The position numbers and the translations under genes were made by a program. Below are positions 26,816 through 33,468 of a stretch of 33,468 nt of DNA, piece after piece; the stretch's first letter is position 1; each line of letters opens with the position of its first letter. The stretch is from Prochlorococcus sp. AG-363-J23 (GTDB lineage Bacteria > Cyanobacteriota > Cyanobacteriia > PCC-6307 > Cyanobiaceae). The DNA lies in NCBI GenBank assembly GCA_003280245.1, contig QCFN01000014.1, positions 1 to 33,468 of the forward strand. The letters are read 5' to 3'. Under the pieces are notes generated by a model. That model made no database searches and was not told the DNA's origin. It saw nothing but the letters and a program-made list of their open reading frames with translations.

Positions 26816-27993
26816 GTCTTGATTGAATCTAAAATTACTTTAGCCGCCCTTTGAGTAACCCCTTTAGTCCCAAGTATTTTCCGGAGGCGCTTATAACCTA
26901 AAAGCATGGACAAGCGAGTTTCTGACTTTTCTAGCAATGGTATTGCTAAATCAAGAATTGCTGAAGGGGTGAATTCTTCTTGAATCAACTCAGGTACTAA
27001 TCTTTCATTTAAAAGTAAATTGACAGGAGAAATATGATCAACATTAAATTTTAGAATATTACGTGCAATAAATGCAGTAATTCGACTAACTCGATAACCA
27101 ACAATCTGGGGAACTTCATGCAGAGCTAGTTCCATATTTACAGTCCCTGATTTCCCCAAAGCAAGATTAGTAACTGCAAGTACAGTTGATTTTATTGATG
27201 CCCATTCTTTTGCAGAAATTACTCTTCCACGCACCTCTGCTTCTTTCAAAGACCTGCGTAAAGGCTCTTCAAAACTTTTCAACCCAGCAGGTATAATCAC
27301 CTCTATAGATTGATCGCGCTTTTGAAGCAAAGAAGCTGCCTGAATCAAAGTAGGCATTACGTACCTAAGTTCTTGAGTTCGAGAAGCAGGGAGAAGTAAT
27401 AAGAGCTTCTGCCAAGATTCTAGTCCTAGTTTTTGACGAGCTTGTTTGAGATCTGGGAGTGTAGTTAATGTATCGACCAATGGGTGTCCTACCCAACTAA
27501 CCTTTGCGCCCTTTTGAGAATAAAATTCAGCCTCTGCGGGGAAGATTGCTAAAATCCGATCAGTAAAAGTAATAAGTTCTGTTGTGCCTCCATCTCCTAA
27601 GCGCCAAGCCCATTCTTGAGGAGCTATGTAGTAATGAATCGGAATCAATGGAAGCATCTGTTTGACTTTTTTGCCTAAACGAATATTTGGCCCCATGTAA
27701 TCAATAAGGACTACCGCATCTGGTTTTCTTTGTCTAAGGATTTGATCAACTTTTGCTTGAAGTCTCAAAGTTGGAAGTACATAAGGGAGAGCTTCCCAAA
27801 GTCCTATCGCCCCCATTGGAGCAGTATCAGCTATTAACTCTGCTCCTGCATGAGCCATTCGAGATCCTCCTAAAGCTATAACTTCAAGAGAAACTCCTCT
27901 AGCAGAGGCTTCTTCATTTAAAGCTTGAATCAAAAGACTACCTTGCAAGTCACCAGAGACTTCTCCAGTACTAATCAAAATTCGAACACTCAA
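26812..27993 (-). CDS. lpxB: Lipid-A-disaccharide synthase
   Basis: Glycosyltransferase family 19; joins UDP-2,3-diacylglucosamine and lipid X to the lipid A disaccharide at the inner membrane. 393 residues. Shown by the N-terminal [31 protein letters not shown], the PQEWAWR stretch, [10 protein letters not shown] and the C-terminal sugar-nucleotide region with [15 protein letters not shown]. The start codon overlaps the lpxA stop by four bases, and the stop overlaps msrA by four. Confidence 0.96.
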   Translation of the reverse strand: MSVRILISTGEVSGDLQGSLLIQALNEEASARGVSLEVIALGGSRMAHAGAELIADTAPMGAIGLWEALPYVLPTLRLQAKVDQILRQRKPDAVVLIDYMGPNIRLGKKVKQMLPLIPIHYYIAPQEWAWRLGDGGTTELITFTDRILAIFPAEAEFYSQKGAKVSWVGHPLVDTLTTLPDLKQARQKLGLESWQKLLLLLPASRTQELRYVMPTLIQAASLLQKRDQSIEVIIPAGLKSFEEPLRRSLKEAEVRGRVISAKEWASIKSTVLAVTNLALGKSGTVNMELALHEVPQIVGYRVSRITAFIARNILKFNVDHISPVNLLLNERLVPELIQEEFTPSAILDLAIPLLEKSETRLSMLLGYKRLRKILGTKGVTQRAAKVILDSIKT

Positions 27994-28853
27994 TTTAAAT
28001 CAACCCTTTTAGGCATAGGACCTCTTCGAGAGGTCTTAATGGACTCATTTAAAAACATGCAAAGATGCTTAGCTGCAGGCAAAAGCTCCTCGCTAAATGC
28101 AACCTCAAGAGCTTCAGCAAGTACATAATCTGATCGAAATAACAACGTCCATATCTTTTGCAATTGTCTAAATTCCCCTCCTTCTTTCTTATCCAAACCA
28201 CTTCTCCTTAGACCAACCAAGTTAAGTCCCCTTAAGCGTCCAGGGTGTCCCTCTGCCAAACAATAAGGTGGAACATCTCTATCAACTCTTGTCATTCCTC
28301 CAACCATGGCAAGGCGACCAATATGTACAAATTGATGCACACCTAGACAACCCCCAATTACCGCCCGATCTTCTATAAAAACGTGACCTGCAACTTGAAT
28401 TCCATTAGACATAACAATTCGATTGCCGAGTATGCAGTTATGACCAAGATGGCAATAAGCCATCAAAAGATTTTCATCACCAATTAGCGTTTGATCGCCT
28501 TCTTCAGTTGCTCGATTAATTGTTACGCATTCCCTAATTGTATTTCGATCCCCTATTACAACCTCCGTTGATGCACCTCTGTACTTAAGGTCTTGAGGCT
28601 CCAAACCCAAACAAGCTCCGGGGAAAACCCGATTACTTTCTCCCAGAGTTAAGCGTCCATCCAAAACAACATTTGGGCCAATCCATGTGTTCGAGCCTAT
28701 TTTCACCTCTGGACCAACAACAGCTCCTGGGCCAACTCTTACACCCGATCCCAATTCCGCTCTGGGATCAACCACTGCCAAAGAGTGAACCTGAACGGAA
28801 GAACTCTCTGATATTTCAACAAAAGGATGACTTAAGTCACTCATAGTCATCAA
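27990..28853 (-). CDS. lpxA: UDP-N-acetylglucosamine acyltransferase
   Basis: First step of lipid A synthesis: moves a 3-hydroxyacyl chain from ACP to UDP-GlcNAc. Left-handed beta-helix with hexapeptide repeats ([20 protein letters not shown]), catalytic His in [12 protein letters not shown] (His135/His138 region), and a C-terminal helical part. 287 residues against about 262 in E. coli; the extra length is at the N-terminus, where MMT, M4 and later positions offer alternative starts. It overlaps fabZ and lpxB by four bases each. Confidence 0.96.
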   Translation of the reverse strand: MMTMSDLSHPFVEISESSSVQVHSLAVVDPRAELGSGVRVGPGAVVGPEVKIGSNTWIGPNVVLDGRLTLGESNRVFPGACLGLEPQDLKYRGASTEVVIGDRNTIRECVTINRATEEGDQTLIGDENLLMAYCHLGHNCILGNRIVMSNGIQVAGHVFIEDRAVIGGCLGVHQFVHIGRLAMVGGMTRVDRDVPPYCLAEGHPGRLRGLNLVGLRRSGLDKKEGGEFRQLQKIWTLLFRSDYVLAEALEVAFSEELLPAAKHLCMFLNESIKTSRRGPMPKRVDLN

Positions 28854-29305
28854 TCAACCAAAGAAAATAACAGTTCTCCTGAACAAACAATTCCGTCTTC
28901 CACCTTTGCTTCTGCTCGAACCTTGCCAAACCTTTTTCGTTTTAGGCTTACTAACTCGCAAGAGATGACAAGCTGATCTCCAGGAACCACTGGTCGCTTA
29001 AATCGCACACCATCTATACCGGCAAATACAAATAGACCCTTGGGAAGGTCTGGCATCTGAGAAACAATCAATCCTCCGACCTGAGCCATAGCCTCAACAA
29101 TTAATACACCAGGCATCAAAGGTCGCTCAGGAAAATGTCCCTGAAATTGAGGTTCATTGAGCGTTACATTCTTGATAGCGACTGCACTTTTACCTGGATC
29201 ATGAGAAACAACACGGTCAACCAAAGCAAAAGGATATCTATGTGGCAGAAGCCCCATAATTTGCTCTGCGTTAAGAATTGGAGAAGTAGGAATTGAATCG
29301 GTCAA
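28850..29305 (-). CDS. fabZ: 3-hydroxyacyl-ACP dehydratase
   Basis: Dehydrates 3-hydroxyacyl-ACP in fatty acid elongation and so competes with LpxA for the same hydroxyacyl pool. Hot-dog fold, 151 residues. Catalytic His57 in [13 protein letters not shown] and Glu71 in EAMAQVGG, with [13 protein letters not shown] near residue 20. Sits between lpxC and lpxA, which fits the balance of the two pathways. Six bases follow lpxC. Confidence 0.96.
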   Translation of the reverse strand: MTDSIPTSPILNAEQIMGLLPHRYPFALVDRVVSHDPGKSAVAIKNVTLNEPQFQGHFPERPLMPGVLIVEAMAQVGGLIVSQMPDLPKGLFVFAGIDGVRFKRPVVPGDQLVISCELVSLKRKRFGKVRAEAKVEDGIVCSGELLFSLVD

Positions 29306-29311
29306 TTGAAA

Positions 29312-30178
29312 TCAGCAGTAAGAAGAAGAGGCTTTGAAAAGTGCACAAGCAAAATCATTATGAAGCCCATGAGAACCTTTATAGACAAGAACTTGGGCTC
29401 GAGGAAATCCAACAAGTGCCAAATCACCTATTAAGTCCAACATTTTATGGCGCACAGGCTCGTCTTTAAATCGCAAAGGAGGGTTAATCCATTTATCTCC
29501 GTCACAAACAAGCGCATTTTCCAAGGCTCCTCCCTTAATAAGACCAGCTTTTCTTAATTGATCAACCTGATCGCGAAAACCAAAAGTTCGAGCAGGAGCT
29601 ATCTCATTTACAAACTTCTCAGGAGTGAGATCAACCGCCAAAAACTGCTTCCCAATTGCGTCCTGAGGGAAATCAATCAAACCCACAAGTCCAAAATTGT
29701 CGGCAGGAGTTGCTGCGATCACACTCTTTCCACGATTCAAGACTAAAGGGGCATCTAAAGACAATCTTGCGGCAGCCTCTGTGGCAGCAGGACGAATACC
29801 AACTTCAGCAATAGCTTCTACCCAATTAATTGCCGAACCATCTAAAAGGGGGACTTCTGTACCTTCAACCTGTATTTCAATATGGGTAAGACCACACCCT
29901 GCAATTGCAGCCAACATATGTTCAACTGTTGCCAAACGACGAGAACCTAATTCAAGGGTTGTGCAGAGTGGGCTATCTCTAACTTGATGTGGATTCAGGG
30001 TTATTGGAGGATCATTGCAATCAAGCCAAGACAGTTGAATCCCTTTTTTTTCAGACGGAAGTAATCGAATGCGATTAATTTCCCCGCTGTGCAATCCAAC
30101 TCCTCTCAACGAAAAGCTATCAGCAAGCGTCCATGCGCCTTCGTAATTATCAGGCCAGTTGGCCACTAGAATTTCCAA
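29312..30178 (-). CDS. lpxC: UDP-3-O-acyl-GlcNAc deacetylase
   Basis: Zinc enzyme for the first committed step of lipid A synthesis. Zinc ligands are visible: His87 in TVEHMLAAIAG, and His/Asp in RHKMLDLIGDLALVG near residue 240; the general-base His is in SHGLHNDFACALF near the C-terminus. GVGLHSGE is at 26-33. 288 residues. The TTG at 30178 follows GGAG closely; a GTG at 30166 shares one base with the bamA stop (TAGTG) and would cut four residues. Either way it is translationally tied to bamA. Confidence 0.95.
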   Translation of the reverse strand: MEILVANWPDNYEGAWTLADSFSLRGVGLHSGEINRIRLLPSEKKGIQLSWLDCNDPPITLNPHQVRDSPLCTTLELGSRRLATVEHMLAAIAGCGLTHIEIQVEGTEVPLLDGSAINWVEAIAEVGIRPAATEAAARLSLDAPLVLNRGKSVIAATPADNFGLVGLIDFPQDAIGKQFLAVDLTPEKFVNEIAPARTFGFRDQVDQLRKAGLIKGGALENALVCDGDKWINPPLRFKDEPVRHKMLDLIGDLALVGFPRAQVLVYKGSHGLHNDFACALFKASSSYC

Positions 30179-32436
30179 CCCACTCCAAGATTAAAACGCC
30201 ACTCACCATCTAATCCTTGACTAGCGGCCTCTACACGCAGGGGTCCTACTGGGGTATTAACTATCAATCCCGTGCCAACAGAAAATCCTGAGCCTGGTTT
30301 ATCTAAAAGTTTTCCTGGCTTACCAGGAACCTTAGATTGAGAACCTAAATCTGTTCCTCCATCAACAAATACCTGTCCAGAAACAATATTCCAAATTGGA
30401 AATCGATATTCAACAGAAGCCTCAGCAAAACTCCTCCCAACAGATAAACCACATGAATTCCATCCACGTACAGAACTTGATCCGCCCATGCAAAAGGCCT
30501 CGTATGGAGGCAATTCACCAACGATCGTTCCTGCTTTCGCTTGAACTCCAATTGTCTGAGGACAATTATATTTTTCCCCAGGTTTTGGTCTACAACCTTT
30601 AGAAATTTTTATCCAGTTTACTGGAATGAAATATGTGTAGCTTGTTCTCGCTCTGTTAAAAGTTGGAGAATTTTCTCCAACTGAGAAAAACTGTTCAGTT
30701 CCAAAGCTTGCGAAGCTTCCAGAAGTTGGCGTTCGAGCATTATTTAAATTATTGTAAGATACCCCTGTTCTAATTCCCAAAAGATTATTCTCTTCGGCGC
30801 AACCATAGGCTATACAAATTATCTCTTCGTTAGGAACAGATCCGTCTTTAATTTTATTTGTTGCCACTCCATAAGGCTGACTCAAACCTGCAAAATTTAT
30901 AGGCCTTACACTTTGTAGGTTTAAACCTGCAAGTATTCTCCAAGGCGATTTTCTATAAGGATTTCCTCTATTAAGTGGTCTTGAAAAAACAAATCTTGCT
31001 CCCGTTCGCTGTAAAGCAACTGCATCACCTTCGTAGTCAAACCAACTAGTCGATGAATCACTATCTTTTGCAGCAGCAACTGAATCAAATTTCCCTTTAA
31101 CATGTGCGTCTGAGTTAATATCATAAGCTCGTACAGAAGTTCCTTCGTGATAATCAGATATTCCTCTAATAGTTCCTGAATCTTGACTTTGAAAAGCCTG
31201 AGGCACCTCTCTACTTAAAAATAAAGATGTACGGAATGATGTGCGATAACGATCTCCTTTAATCCAGGGGTCATAGAAGCTCAAATCAGCCAATCCTCCA
31301 AACTGGCCATAAGTTAAATTCAGAGAAGCGTTCCAGGCACGACCGAATAGATTGCTATCTTGGATTCCTACTTGACCAAAAACTCCCTGACTTTGACTAT
31401 ATCCAATTCCTCCTGACAATGATCCTGTTGACTGCTCAATAATACCAAGAACAATAATAACATTACCAGGCTCTCCTGGCACAGGCTTTAATGTAACTTT
31501 GACATCACTAAAAAGAGAGGTGGCATATAATCTTTTTATATCTTCTTCAAGCTGATTTCTATTAAATGATTGACCAGGTCTTATAGAAATTTCTCTTTTA
31601 ATTACCCAAGGCTTGGTTTTTCCCTTTAGTAACTTTGTCTTATCCTCATCAGAATCACTTTCTTTATTAAGAAACCGCACTTCTACTCCTGAAACCATTC
31701 CCTCAATAACCCTTAAACTGACTACCCCGTCTGGAGTAATTCGACTCGGTCCACTAATTCTTGCCAGAGAATATCCTTCATTGAGATACCAATTCTTTAA
31801 TTCTTTAATTCGAACTTGAAGATTATTCAAATCCAAAGTTTTCCCATAATCATCTGCAAAGATTTGATCAAGAGTCTTCTGAGAAACTTTTGCCCCTACA
31901 GGCTCCAATTTGACCTGATATAGCGGAGGGTTTGGCTGAACCTTAACAACAAGCTGAACGCCTAGAGGGGCATCATTAGGTTCTATACGAACTCCTGCGA
32001 ATAGTCCTGTTGAGTAAATAGCATTTAAATCTAGTTTTACCTGGTCCCTTGTCACGCGACTTCCAGGTCTAACGCTCATCGCGTCATATGCAGCAAGTTC
32101 TAAACGCTCCTTTTCTGGATGACCTTCAGTACCTTCGATAATGACCTCTGTTATTAATACTCGAGTCTCATCAGATTCATCCCTCTCTGAACCACCAAAT
32201 TGATTGGTTTCAGAAGCTTGGCCTTCAGTACTGTTTTCAAGCTGTGAATTACCCTCTGAGATTTTCTCTTGACCAATTAGAGATTCAGATGGATAAATTT
32301 CAATAGCCTCAAGCCCTTTATCTTGTACAAACGGGTTATAACCGGCAGGAACTGCCACAAGAGGCACTGCTACAGCCAAGCCATAGGCTCCTTTCCAAAA
32401 AGACTCCGAGGATCCATAAGAAGGTGAACTGACCAT
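30166..32436 (-). CDS. bamA: BamA/Omp85 outer-membrane assembly protein
   Basis: Inserts beta-barrels into the outer membrane. 756 residues: a signal-like hydrophobic stretch at about 14-35, an acidic low-complexity linker to about 90, POTRA domains to about 335 (three are usual in cyanobacteria; TRVLITEVIIEG starts the first), then a 16-strand barrel from GSLSGGIGYSQSQGVFGQVG to the end. The lid-loop motif is SSVRGWNSCG, against the usual VRGF or VRGY. The last strand ends in Phe, the outer-membrane targeting signal. First of the envelope operon, 44 bases after purC. Confidence 0.95.
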   Translation of the reverse strand: MVSSPSYGSSESFWKGAYGLAVAVPLVAVPAGYNPFVQDKGLEAIEIYPSESLIGQEKISEGNSQLENSTEGQASETNQFGGSERDESDETRVLITEVIIEGTEGHPEKERLELAAYDAMSVRPGSRVTRDQVKLDLNAIYSTGLFAGVRIEPNDAPLGVQLVVKVQPNPPLYQVKLEPVGAKVSQKTLDQIFADDYGKTLDLNNLQVRIKELKNWYLNEGYSLARISGPSRITPDGVVSLRVIEGMVSGVEVRFLNKESDSDEDKTKLLKGKTKPWVIKREISIRPGQSFNRNQLEEDIKRLYATSLFSDVKVTLKPVPGEPGNVIIVLGIIEQSTGSLSGGIGYSQSQGVFGQVGIQDSNLFGRAWNASLNLTYGQFGGLADLSFYDPWIKGDRYRTSFRTSLFLSREVPQAFQSQDSGTIRGISDYHEGTSVRAYDINSDAHVKGKFDSVAAAKDSDSSTSWFDYEGDAVALQRTGARFVFSRPLNRGNPYRKSPWRILAGLNLQSVRPINFAGLSQPYGVATNKIKDGSVPNEEIICIAYGCAEENNLLGIRTGVSYNNLNNARTPTSGSFASFGTEQFFSVGENSPTFNRARTSYTYFIPVNWIKISKGCRPKPGEKYNCPQTIGVQAKAGTIVGELPPYEAFCMGGSSSVRGWNSCGLSVGRSFAEASVEYRFPIWNIVSGQVFVDGGTDLGSQSKVPGKPGKLLDKPGSGFSVGTGLIVNTPVGPLRVEAASQGLDGEWRFNLGVGWKF

Positions 32437-32445
32437 GAAAAGAAA

Positions 32446-32457
32446 TTAGCCGGCTAA
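32446..32457. promoter_or_regulatory. Perfect 12-bp palindrome before bamA
   Basis: TTAGCCGGCTAA lies between purC and bamA, ending nine bases before the bamA start codon. It has no loop, so it would suit a dimeric DNA-binding protein rather than an RNA hairpin. No such site is seen elsewhere in the window. Function is inference. Confidence 0.35.
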
Positions 32458-32480
32458 ATCTACGTGAAACCAGGCCGACC

Positions 32481-33236
32481 TTACTTGTAATTGCGTGGAA
32501 CTGGGCAGATGCTTTTGATTCGTCTCAATATCTCCTCGTAGGCCTCAACGACACCACCCAAGTCCTGCCGAAACCGATCTTTATCAAGTATACGGTCTTT
32601 CAAGTCACTGTTTCTCTTGTCCCAAAGTCTACATGTGTCTGGGCTGATTTCATCAGCAACCATTATTTCTCCGGTTACATTATTAATCCCTATCTCAATT
32701 TTAAAATCAACCAACAACAAATCAAGCTTTTCGAAAAAAGATTTCAAAACACTATTAACTTGAAGAGATAGTCTCTCAATTTCATCACGTTGTTGAACAT
32801 TAATTATCTCAAAAAGCATTATCCTTGCATCAGTCATTAAAGGATCTTTTAGGCTATCATCCTTATAGTAAAAATCTAACAACGGCTTTGATAAAATCTC
32901 ACCAAAAGCCACTGGAGCCTCCTTGCAGAGTGAGCCTGCTGCTATATTTCTAACTACAACTTCCAAGGGAATTATCTTCACATGTTTAGCAATCATCAAG
33001 TCCTCTCCAAATAGGCCAAGATAGTGAGTCCGAATGCCATCTCGTTCAAGTAACTCAAAAAGGTGTGCAGATATCTGGCAATTTACCCTTCCTTTGTTTG
33101 CTAACTCAGCACGTTTAACAGCATTAAAAGCTGTAGCATCATTCTTAAATTGAACAATGACTTCTTGAGCCTCATTAGTCTCAAAAACGCGCTTTGCCTT
33201 TCCTTCATAAAGAAGAGTCCCAAGATCTTGTTTCAT
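32481..33236 (-). CDS. purC: SAICAR synthetase
   Basis: Purine pathway step eight: joins aspartate to CAIR with ATP. 251 residues, normal. Family marks: [13 protein letters not shown] at 9-21, [39 protein letters not shown] and the closing [13 protein letters not shown]. It is divergent from purD across about 127 bases, so the two purine genes probably share a control region. bamA follows on the same strand after 44 bases. Confidence 0.96.
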   Translation of the reverse strand: MKQDLGTLLYEGKAKRVFETNEAQEVIVQFKNDATAFNAVKRAELANKGRVNCQISAHLFELLERDGIRTHYLGLFGEDLMIAKHVKIIPLEVVVRNIAAGSLCKEAPVAFGEILSKPLLDFYYKDDSLKDPLMTDARIMLFEIINVQQRDEIERLSLQVNSVLKSFFEKLDLLLVDFKIEIGINNVTGEIMVADEISPDTCRLWDKRNSDLKDRILDKDRFRQDLGGVVEAYEEILRRIKSICPVPRNYK

Positions 33237-33310
33237 GTTTTTGTTTTTCTAGCGAGGTGCATCAATGGAATCAAAATTAAATTGATGCCAGGACTATTTT
33301 CAGACAAACT

Positions 33311-33316
33311 CTTATA
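33311..33316 (-). promoter_or_regulatory. Candidate -10 box for purC
   Basis: TATAAG on the minus strand, about 75 bases before the purC ATG, within the purC/purD divergent spacer. No good -35 element is seen at the right distance. Low-confidence call. Confidence 0.3.
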
Positions 33317-33363
33317 GACCCAAAACAATCATTCTCTCCACCATCAAAGGATTTTTCAAGGAT

Positions 33364-33468
33364 ATGGACAACAGTATGCACAAGGAATCCCTTTCAAATC
33401 CAGAAAATGTTCTTGTAGTTGGTAGTGGAGGAAGGGAGAATTCCTTGGCCTGGGCGCTCAAGAAGAGC
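33364..33468 (+). CDS. purD: Phosphoribosylamine-glycine ligase (3' end outside window)
   Basis: Only 35 codons are seen before the window ends. VLVVGSGGRENSLAWALKKS at residues 16-35 is the N-terminal nucleotide-binding loop of GAR synthetase; the family usually has GGREH, so Asn replaces His here. Makes GAR from phosphoribosylamine and glycine in purine synthesis. The ATG at 33364 is the furthest upstream in-frame one; M5 is an alternative. Confidence 0.85.
   Translation, partial: MDNSMHKESLSNPENVLVVGSGGRENSLAWALKKS

Overview
The window is a gene-dense, AT-rich stretch of chromosome that reads as a marine picocyanobacterium, most probably a low-light Prochlorococcus or a near relative. The signs are the cyanobacterial families (a Ycf46-type AAA+ ATPase, a Ycf63/MlaE permease, DUF1825, DUF3086- and DUF3119-like proteins), very short spacers, frequent 1-4 bp gene overlaps, and the bamA-lpxC-fabZ-lpxA-lpxB order next to purC. 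The species assignment is inference. Almost everything is housekeeping; I see no prophage, transposase, integrase, CRISPR array or rRNA.

Layout. 1-4.1 kb (+): the 3' part of an AAA+ ATPase gene, serS, rseP and rpsN, closed by a clear intrinsic terminator. 4.2-9.3 kb: pnp (+), cysQ (-), rsmI (+), a small membrane protein (+) and a helix-turn-helix protein (-). 9.4-11.7 kb: tRNA-Arg(UCU) and four small unrecognised genes with loose spacing and several inverted repeats; this is the least understood part. 11.7-16.1 kb: gluQRS and the HU gene (-), a metallo-beta-lactamase-fold protein that has lost its metal motif (-), glgX-type debranching enzyme (+), tRNA-Gly(UCC) (-). 16.1-20.4 kb (+): a tightly overlapped series of GPH-family transporter, MlaE-like permease, DUF3119-like, DUF3086-like and plsY. 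20.4-22.8 kb (-): pyrF, tyrS, DUF1825. 22.9-25.7 kb (+): helix-hairpin-helix protein with a tandem-repeat tail, GIY-YIG-like protein, pepA. 25.8-33.2 kb (-): purC, bamA, lpxC, fabZ, lpxA, lpxB, msrA and a small conserved-looking gene; purD begins divergently at the right edge.

How the genes work together. The minus-strand block at 26.1-32.4 kb builds the outer membrane: BamA inserts beta-barrels, LpxC, LpxA and LpxB carry out early lipid A synthesis, FabZ supplies hydroxyacyl chains, and an exported-looking MsrA is coupled to the end. The block at 17.6-20.4 kb is a second envelope-lipid unit (MlaE-like permease and PlsY with two uncharacterised proteins). RseP could link envelope stress to both. 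Translation and RNA genes (serS, tyrS, gluQRS, rpsN, rsmI, pnp, two tRNAs), glycogen breakdown (glgX), nucleotide synthesis (pyrF, purC, purD) and sulfur or nucleotide turnover (cysQ) fill the rest.

Nothing here is strong evidence for a wholly new system. The best leads are the inactive-looking MBL protein opposite glgX, the lipid operon with two DUF proteins, the small-gene cluster beside tRNA-Arg with its paired inverted repeats, and MsrA coupled to lipid A genes.
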